From JAVEYA01 sp034003745 (GTDB taxonomy: Bacteria > Bacillota > Peptococcia > DRI-13 > PHAD01): a stretch of 26,552 bases of DNA. The notes beneath the pieces are model-generated. The model saw only the letters and a list, made by a program, of their open reading frames with translations, did no database searches and was not told the origin of the DNA. The first letter of the stretch is position 1. The number at the start of each line of letters is the position of its first letter. The stretch covers positions 1 to 26,552 of the forward strand of contig JAVEYA010000027.1 of the NCBI GenBank assembly GCA_034003745.1, in the 5' to 3' direction. Of the stretch, positions 7,543 to 14,448 are shown one piece after another. Position numbers and translations under genes: made by a program.

Positions 7543-8463
7543 GTGGAAAAATTGGACAAAAAAGCGTATATAAAGGGTTTGGCATTTGGCGTGTCGGCGT
7601 ATATCTTATGGGGACTGCTGCCTCTGTATTGGAGGCTTGTGAGCGCCATCAGCCCTTATCAGATTTTTGGCCAGCGGGTAGTCTGGTCCTTTGTTTTTAT
7701 TTGTATTCTGCTGGCCCTGACCAAAAAATGGCCGGAATTCTTAAACGCGCTCAAGGATGGACGGGAATGGTCCAGGATTATTATACCTGCCGTATTTATT
7801 TCGCTGAACTGGATTGTATACATCTGGGGTGTTAATAATGGCTATGTGATAGAAGCAAGCCTGGGCTATTTTATCAATCCGTTGATTTGCGCTCTATTTG
7901 GGAAGTTGTTTTTCAATGAGTCCCTGACCTTTATTCAGAAAATCAGCATTGGGTTCGCAGCGGCCGGGGTTATACTGAAAACATTGATGTATGGCAGAAT
8001 CCCTTATGTGTCCCTTGTACTTGCCGTATCCTTTGCCGTATACGGTCTGTTCAAAAAGAAATCAAGACTCAATTCGGTTTCCGGCTTGGGCTTTGAAACC
8101 TTGGTCATCGGAATCCCTTCTTTGATTTACTTGCTTATCGCTGAAACAAGCGGAGCGGGCATTACGGGGAACCTCCCCGGGATGTTCTGGCTCCTGATTG
8201 CGCTCTCCGGAATCATCACGGCAACGCCGTTGATTCTATATGCGGAAGGCATGAAGCGGCTGCCGTTCACCATCATGGGGTTCTTACAATATATATCCCC
8301 GACACTGCAGCTTTTTTTAGGAATCTATGTTTTCAAAGAACCCTTTGACCTCTCTTCTTTGGCGGCTTTTTCACTTATCTGGGCCGGCGTCATCCTCTTT
8401 ACCTGGTCACAATATGCGGAGCTGCGTAAACGGCAGGCGGCCGATGAAACGGTGGTTCTATGA
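7543..8463 (+). CDS. rarD: RarD-type EamA family permease
   Basis: A 306-residue membrane protein with about ten hydrophobic helices in two EamA repeats, the drug/metabolite transporter fold. The first helix region, GVSAYILWGLLPLYWRLV, and QRVVWSFVFI match the RarD subgroup, as do NWIVYIWGVNNGYVIEASLGYFINPL and RLPFTIMGFLQYISPTLQL. The RarD substrate is not firmly known, so transport of a small metabolite is inferred. The start is uncertain: GTG at 7543 is the longest, but TTG at 7552 lies at a better distance (about ten bases) from the weak AGGT at 7538-7541. Both are compatible with the promoter upstream. Confidence 0.88.
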   Translation: MEKLDKKAYIKGLAFGVSAYILWGLLPLYWRLVSAISPYQIFGQRVVWSFVFICILLALTKKWPEFLNALKDGREWSRIIIPAVFISLNWIVYIWGVNNGYVIEASLGYFINPLICALFGKLFFNESLTFIQKISIGFAAAGVILKTLMYGRIPYVSLVLAVSFAVYGLFKKKSRLNSVSGLGFETLVIGIPSLIYLLIAETSGAGITGNLPGMFWLLIALSGIITATPLILYAEGMKRLPFTIMGFLQYISPTLQLFLGIYVFKEPFDLSSLAAFSLIWAGVILFTWSQYAELRKRQAADETVVL

Positions 8464-8470
8464 TTATGAC

Positions 8471-8516
8471 GCCTCTTCATGGTATAATTTAGATAGAGTC
8501 ATCCCATGAAGGAGGC
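8471..8516 (+). promoter_or_regulatory. Extended -10 promoter inside an inverted repeat that includes the ribosome binding site
   Basis: TGGTATAAT (8480-8488) is an extended -10 without a clear -35. It lies within an inverted repeat: GCCTCTTCATGG (8471-8482) is complementary, with one bulge, to CCATGAAGGAGGC (8504-8516), and the right arm contains the AAGGAGG ribosome binding site of the next gene. A read-through transcript could hide that site, while a transcript starting near 8495 would lack the left arm. The arms could instead be a repressor operator. Confidence 0.5.
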
Positions 8517-8522
8517 GAGAAA

Positions 8523-9146
8523 ATGGATAATTATGTGATCACCATTGCCAGAGGCTTTGGCAGCGGCGGTAAAATGATCGGTGAGCAAGTGGCCAAAGAA
8601 CTGGGCATACCCTGCTATGAATACCAGCTTTTAAAAATGGCTTCCGACCAAAGCGGCATCCACGAGTCTCTTTTTGCCCGGGTGGATGAAAAGTTAAGGG
8701 GTAGCTATGTCGTGAATCAGCTGAAGAAAATTCCTTATCCCACAACGATTACGCCTGCCAGCAGCGCCTTTATTTCCGATATAAACCTGTTTAACATTCA
8801 GTCGGATATTATCCGGGAGCTGGCCAAAACCGAATCCTGCGTCATCATCGGCAAATGCGCCGATTATATCCTGCGCTCCTATCCCAATGTGGTCAGCTTT
8901 TATATACAAGCTCCGAAAGAAGTCTGTGTTGAAACCGTCATGGAGAAGATGCATGTCGGCAAGTCCGAAGCAGCCCGGTTGATTGCCAGGACCGATAAAT
9001 ACCGCTCCGACTATTATAAATTCTATACAGGCGGCGGGAAGTGGACCGACTCGACCAATTATGATCTGGTGCTCAACAGCTACCGGATTGGCTGGGAAAA
9101 TTGCGTAGAGCTGATTAAGTCTTATACAAAGCTGAAGCTTTTATAA
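8523..9146 (+). CDS. Cytidylate kinase-like family protein
   Basis: A 207-residue protein of the cytidylate-kinase-like family (PF13189). It starts MDNYVITIARGFGSGGKMIGE, a P-loop variant (GFGSGGKMIG) typical of the family, continues with ELGIPCYEYQLL, and has SCVIIGKCADYILRSYPNVVSFYIQAP near residues 100-126 and a lid-like arginine region (ARLIARTDKYRSDYYKFYTGGGKW). These are presumed nucleotide kinases, but substrates are mostly unknown, and the essential CMP kinase is usually a separate, longer-recognised gene. The ATG follows AAGGAGG closely. A terminator follows, so it is probably monocistronic. Confidence 0.85.
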   Translation: MDNYVITIARGFGSGGKMIGEQVAKELGIPCYEYQLLKMASDQSGIHESLFARVDEKLRGSYVVNQLKKIPYPTTITPASSAFISDINLFNIQSDIIRELAKTESCVIIGKCADYILRSYPNVVSFYIQAPKEVCVETVMEKMHVGKSEAARLIARTDKYRSDYYKFYTGGGKWTDSTNYDLVLNSYRIGWENCVELIKSYTKLKLL

Positions 9147-9178
9147 TTAACCCCGTTATTTTCTTCGTTACTCTTAAG

Positions 9179-9213
9179 GATTTAAACCCGGGAGGGTTTA
9201 AATCTTTTCTTTT
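9179..9213 (+). terminator. Terminator after the cytidylate-kinase-like gene
   Basis: GATTTAAACCC (9179-9189) pairs over 11 bases with GGGTTTAAATC (9194-9204), loop GGGA, then TTTTCTTTTG. Confidence 0.85.
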
Positions 9214-9239
9214 GCAGCTTTGCGGCTTTATAATAAAAT
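9212..9239 (+). promoter_or_regulatory. Probable promoter of tex
   Basis: TTGCAG (9212-9217) and TAAAAT (9234-9239) are 16 bases apart. A perfect TATAAT also occurs at 9229-9234 but has only a weak upstream element (TTTCTT). Either places the transcript start 20-30 bases before tex. Confidence 0.45.
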
Positions 9240-9269
9240 AGCCCGAGAATTAATTATAAAGGAGTACCT

Positions 9270-11420
9270 ATGGATAGCATTATCAGTATATTGGTCCAGG
9301 AATTGAAGCAAAATCCGGAACACATCAAGAATGTCATCACCCTCATCGATGAGGGCAATACGATTCCTTTTATCGCCCGCTACCGCAAGGAAATGCACGG
9401 GTCGATGGACGACACGGCGCTGCGGGACCTGGCGGACAGGCTGAACTACCTGCGGAACCTGGAGGCGCGCCGGGAAGAGGTGAAGAAGGCGATTGCCGCG
9501 CAGGATAAACTTACAGAGGAGTTGTCAGCCCAAATAGACGCGGCTAAGACCCTGGCAGAGGTGGAAGACCTCTATCGGCCCTATAAGCAAAAGCGCCGCA
9601 CCCGCGCCTCCATTGCCAAAGAAAAGGGGCTGGAACCGCTGGCGATGACACTTTTGGAGCAAAGCCGTGACTTATCTGACTTAAGCGCGCTTGCCGCGGA
9701 GTATATCAATGCGGAACTTGGCGTCGCGACTGCGGAGGACGCGCTGGCGGGCGCTTCCGACATCATCGCGGAAATTGTAGCGGACAGCGCGGAGGTAAGA
9801 CGAAGATTGCGCGAGCTCTTCATGAGCAAAGGCTATTTAAGCTCGGCTGCCGCCAAAGAGGAAGATTCGGTTTACAGTCTGTACTATAAATTTATCCAGC
9901 CGCTCTCTCGGTTGCAGGGACATCAGATTCTGGCGATAAACCGCGGTGAAAAAGAGGAATGCCTGAAAATTTCACTGGAAATAGACCGGGCTGCGGCGCT
10001 AAGCGTGGTCTGGCATGAATTCGTCAAGCCCGGCTCGAAAGCTTCGGAGTTTGTGCAGGCGGCAGCCGAAGACGGCTATGACCGTCTGCTTTTCCCGTCG
10101 CTGGAGCGGGAGATGCGTGGCGCGTTGACAGACAAAGCTTCAGATGGAGCGATATATAATTTCGCACTTAACTTAAAGCCCCTTTTACTGCAGCCTCCGA
10201 TCAAAGGCCATGTCACCATGGGACTCGATCCGGGCTATAAGAATGGCTGTAAGGTTGCCGTGGTAGACGGCACGGGTAAGGTTTTGGATACCGCTGTAGT
10301 CTATCCCACTTTTGGCGAGCGCCAGAAAAACGAAGCCATTTCTCTTTTGGGAAAGCTTATCAAGAAGCACAAAGTTGAACATATCGCCATCGGCAACGGT
10401 ACGGCTTCGCGGGAAACGGAGCAGATGGTCTGCGAACTTATATCCGGAATGAAGGATGTCAGCTACATGATTGTCAACGAGGCGGGCGCCTCGGTATATT
10501 CCGCGTCCAAGCTGGCCGCGGAAGAGTTTCCCCAGTATGATGTCAATCTGCGCTCTGCCGCCTCCATCGCCCGCAGGATGCAGGACCCACTGGCGGAACT
10601 GGTCAAAATTGACCCTAAGGCCATCGGTGTAGGACAGTACCAGCATGATATGCCGCCCAAAAGGCTGGATGAGACGCTTGCCGGCGTGGTGGAAGATTGT
10701 GTCAATGCTGTGGGCGTCGATGTCAACACGGCCTCCCCTTCCCTGCTGCAGCGGGTTTCCGGATTAAACTCCACGACAGCCAAAAATATTGTCGGCTTCC
10801 GTGAGGAAAATGGCATTTTCACTTCGCGTAAGCTGCTTTTAAAAGTGCCGAAGCTTGGCCCAAAGGCCTATGAGCAATGTGCGGGCTTCTTGCGTGTGCC
10901 CGAGAGCAAAGCTATACTGGATAATACCGGCGTCCATCCCGAAAGCTACACTGCAGCGGAGAAGCTCTTGGCCCTGTGCGGATACACCCTTCAGGATGTG
11001 TCCGGAGGCAGCCTTTCCGGGCTTCCGGAACGTGTCAAAGATTATGGCGAAACTAAGGCCGCGGAGGAATGCGGTGTCGGCGTCCCCACACTGAAAGATA
11101 TCGTTAAAGAGCTGATGAAGCCGGGACGTGATCCGCGTGATGAGCTGCCCAAGCCGGTGCTGCGCACGGATGTGCTGGACATGAAAGACCTGGCGCCCGG
11201 CATGATTCTCACCGGTACGGTGCGCAACGTCATTGATTTCGGCGTGTTTGTAGATATCGGCGTGCATCAGGATGGACTTGTCCACATTTCCGAGCTTGCG
11301 AACAAATTCATCCGCCATCCCTCAGAAGTGGTTTCCGTCGGAGATGTGGTTAAAGTCAGCGTACTGGCCGTGGATATGCCGAAAAAGCGTATTTCACTCT
11401 CTATGAAACAGGTCAAATAG
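9270..11420 (+). CDS. tex: Tex family RNA-binding transcription accessory protein
   Basis: The 716-residue protein has the full Tex domain order: N-terminal helical region with NTIPFIARYRKEMHGSMDD near residues 30-50 and EVEDLYRPYKQKRRTRA near 95-112, a YqgF/RNase H-like domain with GLDPGYKNGCKVAVVDGTG near 315-335, helix-hairpin-helix repeats (VNTASPSLLQRVSGLNSTTA, then KVPKLGPKAYEQCAGFLRVP), and a C-terminal S1 domain (GMILTGTVRNVIDFGVFVDI, then DGLVHISELANKFI). Tex binds nucleic acids and influences transcription and stress tolerance; its exact biochemical role is open. AAAGGAG is spaced five bases from the ATG. It seems to be transcribed alone. Confidence 0.96.
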   Translation: MDSIISILVQELKQNPEHIKNVITLIDEGNTIPFIARYRKEMHGSMDDTALRDLADRLNYLRNLEARREEVKKAIAAQDKLTEELSAQIDAAKTLAEVEDLYRPYKQKRRTRASIAKEKGLEPLAMTLLEQSRDLSDLSALAAEYINAELGVATAEDALAGASDIIAEIVADSAEVRRRLRELFMSKGYLSSAAAKEEDSVYSLYYKFIQPLSRLQGHQILAINRGEKEECLKISLEIDRAAALSVVWHEFVKPGSKASEFVQAAAEDGYDRLLFPSLEREMRGALTDKASDGAIYNFALNLKPLLLQPPIKGHVTMGLDPGYKNGCKVAVVDGTGKVLDTAVVYPTFGERQKNEAISLLGKLIKKHKVEHIAIGNGTASRETEQMVCELISGMKDVSYMIVNEAGASVYSASKLAAEEFPQYDVNLRSAASIARRMQDPLAELVKIDPKAIGVGQYQHDMPPKRLDETLAGVVEDCVNAVGVDVNTASPSLLQRVSGLNSTTAKNIVGFREENGIFTSRKLLLKVPKLGPKAYEQCAGFLRVPESKAILDNTGVHPESYTAAEKLLALCGYTLQDVSGGSLSGLPERVKDYGETKAAEECGVGVPTLKDIVKELMKPGRDPRDELPKPVLRTDVLDMKDLAPGMILTGTVRNVIDFGVFVDIGVHQDGLVHISELANKFIRHPSEVVSVGDVVKVSVLAVDMPKKRISLSMKQVK

Positions 11421-11432
11421 TAAACAGAGACG

Positions 11433-11468
11433 ATCCACAGAAAAACCTCTGTGGATACGTTCTTTGTT
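11433..11468 (+). terminator. Hairpin after tex, probable terminator
   Basis: ATCCACAGA (11433-11441) pairs over nine bases with TCTGTGGAT (11448-11456), loop AAAACC, followed by the moderately T-rich ACGTTCTTTGTT. The weak T-run suggests leaky termination into the cyclase gene, which has no convincing promoter of its own. Confidence 0.55.
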
Positions 11469-11499
11469 GACATTAACGATATTATTAAGGAGAAGTCCC

Positions 11500-12117
11500 A
11501 TGCGACTGGTTGATATTTCTCATGTACTGAAAAAAGATATGCCCGTCTTTCCGGGCGACGAACCGGTACGCCTGACGCCGTTGAAAAATTATATGAATGA
11601 TAATTACACCGCCTATTTCCTGCAGACCGGCCTGCACGCAGGGACCCATCTGGACATGCCCGGGCACATGCTGGACGATGCACGCACCGTGGCGGATTTC
11701 CCGCCGGAGCGTTTTATTGAGCGCGGCGTTCTCCTGGATATGCGCGGGGAATCTGTGCTGAAGATGAAGCCGGCCTATGAAAGCCATATCCGGGAAGGGG
11801 ATATCGTCCTCTTATATACCGGCTGGGATGTGCGTTTCCATGAGCCGGACTATTTCAGGGACTATCCCGTCGTGGACGACACGCTCGCGGATTTCCTGAT
11901 CGGGAAGAAAATAAAAATATTGGGGATGGATACCCCCTCGCCGGACAGAGCGCCTTACGCGCTCCATAAGAAACTGCTCTCCCAGGATATTTTTATTCTT
12001 GAGAATCTCACCAATCTGCATCAGCTGTTGTCTGTTCCCGCATTCGAGGTCGTCGCCCTGCCGCTGAAACTTGCGGCCGAAGCCAGTCCTGTCCGGGCCG
12101 TCTGCCGGATACCGTAA
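11500..12117 (+). CDS. Cyclase/kynurenine formamidase-like metal hydrolase
   Basis: A 205-residue protein of the cyclase family (PF04199, which includes arylformamidase KynB and isatin hydrolase). It shows the metal signature HAGTHLDMPGH at residues 46-56 (His46, His50, Asp52), an early DISHVLKKDMPVFPGDE stretch, GDIVLLYTGWD, GMDTPSPD and, near the end, ENLTNLHQL. The ATG at 11500 is preferred over earlier in-frame codons because AAGGAGAAG at 11487-11494 fits it. No tryptophan-catabolism genes are nearby, so the substrate cannot be named. It lies 12 bases before the Imm5-type gene and is probably co-transcribed with it. Confidence 0.88.
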   Translation: MRLVDISHVLKKDMPVFPGDEPVRLTPLKNYMNDNYTAYFLQTGLHAGTHLDMPGHMLDDARTVADFPPERFIERGVLLDMRGESVLKMKPAYESHIREGDIVLLYTGWDVRFHEPDYFRDYPVVDDTLADFLIGKKIKILGMDTPSPDRAPYALHKKLLSQDIFILENLTNLHQLLSVPAFEVVALPLKLAAEASPVRAVCRIP

Positions 12118-12129
12118 GGAGGGTAAACT

Positions 12130-12657
12130 ATGCCTAAACCGCGAAAAATGCTGAATAACTGGGATGCGCCGTACCTGCAGTCTCTGGTCCGGCTGGTTGA
12201 AACCCAGAGCAAGACAACCCTGGCCAACTGGTGTCTTGATTATGCTGAACGCCACCTGCTGCCGATATACGGGAAGGATTTCCCCGGCGACACCCGCCCT
12301 GAAGCCTCGCTGCAGGCCGCCCGGGAGTGGCTGGAGGGGAAGACCAAGCTGCCCGCCGCCAAGCCGCTGATCCTGGCCTGTCATGCGGCTGCCCGTGAAG
12401 CGGAGGGAAGCCCCGCCGCCCAAGCAGCGGCACGGGCCATCGGGCAGTGCGCTTCGACCATTCACAGCGCCCGGCACTGTATCGCCCTTCCTTTATACGG
12501 AGCTTTGGCCATTGCTTATGACCGTGCGGGCACGGATGAAAAGTGGGAAGTTTATGAGAGCCTTGCCGCGGAGGAATGCGCGAAAATGGAAGCCGCTCTT
12601 CGTTTGGTGGCTGTGGAAAACGAGGAGAATCCGGCTAAAATTAATTGGAATTGCTGA
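12130..12657 (+). CDS. Imm5-type putative immunity protein
   Basis: A 175-residue, mostly helical protein resembling the Imm5 family (PF14423), predicted as immunity proteins of polymorphic toxin systems. Typical segments are the C/HAAR pattern (LACHAAAREAEGSP), ARAIGQCASTIHSARHCIALPLYGALA and the acidic C terminus. No toxin gene is visible next to it; solo Imm5-like genes are also common in bacteria, and their function is then unknown. The ATG follows TAAGGAGGG. It shares a transcript with the cyclase gene and is followed by a terminator hairpin. Confidence 0.65.
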   Translation: MPKPRKMLNNWDAPYLQSLVRLVETQSKTTLANWCLDYAERHLLPIYGKDFPGDTRPEASLQAAREWLEGKTKLPAAKPLILACHAAAREAEGSPAAQAAARAIGQCASTIHSARHCIALPLYGALAIAYDRAGTDEKWEVYESLAAEECAKMEAALRLVAVENEENPAKINWNC

Positions 12658-12675
12658 AAATATAAAAGTGAGAGC

Positions 12676-12726
12676 AAGAGGACAGTTCTTCTGGGATATC
12701 GAAGAGCCGTCCTCTTACATTTTATT
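12676..12726 (+). terminator. Terminator after the Imm5-type gene
   Basis: AAGAGGAC (12676-12683) pairs with GTCCTCTT (12709-12716), with a second inner stem TTCTTC/GAAGAG (12686-12691, 12701-12706), followed by ACATTTTATTTAT. Confidence 0.65.
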
Positions 12727-12735
12727 TATATTTGC

Positions 12736-12766
12736 TTGACATTGACGCAGCGTAATAGTTTATGCT
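12736..12766 (+). promoter_or_regulatory. MerR-type promoter with a 19-base spacer
   Basis: Consensus TTGACA (12736-12741) and TATGCT (12761-12766) are 19 bases apart, too long for ordinary sigma-A activity but typical of promoters that MerR-family activators twist into shape. It sits directly upstream of a MerR-type gene, which suggests ligand-dependent autoactivation. Predicted transcript start near 12773. Confidence 0.55.
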
Positions 12767-12789
12767 TATCGTCACAGGAGGTGATTTCA

Positions 12790-13548
12790 ATAGAATACAC
12801 CGTCAACAAACTGGCGCAGCTGGCAGGCGTCAGCACACGGACCCTACGCTATTATGACCAGTGCGGCTTGCTTTCGCCCGTTCGGGTCAGCTCCAACGGC
12901 TATCGCATTTACGGCCGAGCGGAAGTGGACAGACTGCAGCAAATCCTCTTTTTCCGGGAGCTGGGCTTTCCATTGGATGAAATCAAAGCCATTCTTGCAG
13001 CGCCGGACTTTGACAGCGGTACGGCTATGGAAAAGCATTTGGCGGCATTGCAGGCCAGGCGGCGGCAAATCGATACGCTGATTGCCAATGTGGAAAGAAC
13101 GCTAAAATCATTGAAGGGAGAAATGAATATGAGCGATCAAGAAAAATTTGCAGGCTTTAAAGAAAAGCTGATTGCGGAAAATGAAGAAAAATATGGGGCG
13201 GAAATCCGCCAAAAATACGGTGAGGAAGCGGTAGAACACTCTAACGCTAAGCTGCGGGGCATGACCCAGGAACAATACGATGAGGCCCAGCGACTGGCCG
13301 AGGCGTATCAGGATGCCCTGAAAGAAGCGTTTCAGCAAGGCGATCCGGCAAGCGTCCTGGCCCAAAAGGCCTGTGACCTCCATCGGCAATGGCTGTGCTG
13401 TTATTATGACCAATACAGCAAAGAATACCATCAGGGGCTTGCCCAAATGTATGTTGACGACCCGCGTTTTACTGCGTATTATGATAAGATCGCACCCGGC
13501 TGTGCAGTCTTCCTGCGCGACGCCGTCAGGGTATATTGCAGCGATTGA
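12790..13548 (+). CDS. TipA-like MerR family transcriptional activator
   Basis: Residues 1-70 form a MerR helix-turn-helix (YTVNKLAQLAGVSTRTLRYY, then GYRIYGRAEVDRLQQILFF), followed by a coiled linker, and from about residue 114 a TipAS antibiotic-binding domain (KFAGFKEKLIAENEEKYG and the tryptophan/tyrosine-rich QWLCCYYDQYSKEYH). TipA-type proteins sense thiopeptides or other ligands. The start is odd: AGGAGGTGAT at 12776-12785 fits an ATA at 12790, and no ATG, GTG or TTG lies at the right distance. Earlier in-frame codons fall in or before the promoter. An internal ATG at 13129 with its own AGGGAG (13115-13120) would make a separate 139-residue TipAS protein, as in Streptomyces lividans. 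Family is firm, start is not. Confidence 0.85.
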   Translation: MEYTVNKLAQLAGVSTRTLRYYDQCGLLSPVRVSSNGYRIYGRAEVDRLQQILFFRELGFPLDEIKAILAAPDFDSGTAMEKHLAALQARRRQIDTLIANVERTLKSLKGEMNMSDQEKFAGFKEKLIAENEEKYGAEIRQKYGEEAVEHSNAKLRGMTQEQYDEAQRLAEAYQDALKEAFQQGDPASVLAQKACDLHRQWLCCYYDQYSKEYHQGLAQMYVDDPRFTAYYDKIAPGCAVFLRDAVRVYCSD

Positions 13549-13598
13549 GGTCAATAACCGTCAAATAGACAAAATTATTAGCTAAATATTGTTTTAAA

Positions 13599-13628
13599 AT
13601 GGCTATATTGTTGATACAATATAGCCAT
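13599..13628. promoter_or_regulatory. Perfect palindrome upstream of the Phd-Uma2 gene
   Basis: ATGGCTATATTGT (13599-13611) and ACAATATAGCCAT (13616-13628) are perfect inverted repeats around TGAT. It lies 24 bases before the start of a protein with an N-terminal Phd/YefM-type DNA-binding domain, so an autoregulatory operator is likely. It could also act as an A/T-rich terminator for the upstream regulator, but the following T-run is poor. Confidence 0.6.
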
Positions 13629-13651
13629 AATTTATTTATGGAGGTGCTTGT

Positions 13652-14416
13652 ATGAAGGTCAGTGCCACAGATATGAAGAATGCCTTCGGAAAATACCTGA
13701 AAGAATGTGAGAAAGAGGCCATCTTCATCACCAAAAACGACCGGATTATCGCCAAACTGAGCAGCTACAGGGACCCCTCGGATGATTATTTTTTGGTGAA
13801 GGAAGGCAGCGCCGCGTATACCTATTCAGGCAAACGGGTTACCTATGAGGAATTCTTAAGGATAACCGAAGGCAATGAGGACAGGTATGAATTCATTGAT
13901 GGCGAAGTGTTTCTGCTGACGGCGCCCGGGACGAAGCATCAAATTATACTCATGAATATGATTACAGATATGATAAGTTGGTTTGCCGGTAAGAAATGCC
14001 GGGTTTTTGCGGCGCCTTTTGATGTTACGCTGGAAACTGATTATATGGAGATTAATGATGAGGGCGAAAAAGTTGAAAGTAAGAATGTCGTCCAACCGGA
14101 TATACTCGTCTCTTGTGATTACAAAGAGCAGACCAATGAGCGCGACCGCTACACAGGGATACCTGCCTTGGTGGTGGAGATTTTGTCACCCCAAACCAGG
14201 CGCCGTGACCAGACTAAAAAGCTCAATGTCTATATAACCGGCGGAGTGAGCGAGTATTGGATCGTGGACCCTAAAAAGAAAACGGTTGTTCAGTATTATT
14301 TTGCCGATAAGGAACAGGTTGATTTAAATAAATGCGACCATCCCGGCATCGTGAAATCGTTCCATTTTCCAGGATTAGAACTGACCACAGAAAATATTTT
14401 CCGGGATGTTGAATAG
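13652..14416 (+). CDS. Phd/YefM antitoxin domain fused to a Uma2 family nuclease
   Basis: The 254-residue protein has two parts. Residues 1 to about 45 resemble a Phd/YefM antitoxin N terminus (MKVSATDMKNAFGKYLKECE, then IFITKNDRIIAKLSSY), which dimerises and binds operator DNA. From about 62 on it is a Uma2/DUF820 domain of the PD-(D/E)xK nuclease fold: YEEFLRITEGNEDRYEFIDGE, APGTKHQ, VVQPDILVS with Asp150, LVVEILSPQTRRRD with Glu176, Lys190, and GVSEYWIVDP. All core catalytic positions seem present. The toxin-binding tail of a normal antitoxin is replaced by the nuclease. GGAGGTGC precedes the ATG and a perfect palindrome lies upstream. The region is AT-richer than the surroundings, suggesting transfer. 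Nuclease activity is inferred. Confidence 0.82.
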   Translation: MKVSATDMKNAFGKYLKECEKEAIFITKNDRIIAKLSSYRDPSDDYFLVKEGSAAYTYSGKRVTYEEFLRITEGNEDRYEFIDGEVFLLTAPGTKHQIILMNMITDMISWFAGKKCRVFAAPFDVTLETDYMEINDEGEKVESKNVVQPDILVSCDYKEQTNERDRYTGIPALVVEILSPQTRRRDQTKKLNVYITGGVSEYWIVDPKKKTVVQYYFADKEQVDLNKCDHPGIVKSFHFPGLELTTENIFRDVE

Positions 14417-14448
14417 AAAAGCAAAGATAATATGGAGGTATATAAAAA

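Noticed and set aside
11467..11485. TTGACA before the cyclase gene considered as a promoter
   Set aside because: TATTAT follows only seven bases later and no -10 is found at 16-19 bases, so it is not a usable promoter as it stands.
11812..12477. A 221-codon open frame on the minus strand over the cyclase and Imm5-type genes
   Set aside because: It is antisense to two genes with good motifs and ribosome binding sites, has no ribosome binding site of its own, and the protein is low-complexity and arginine/glutamine-rich, as expected of a shadow frame.
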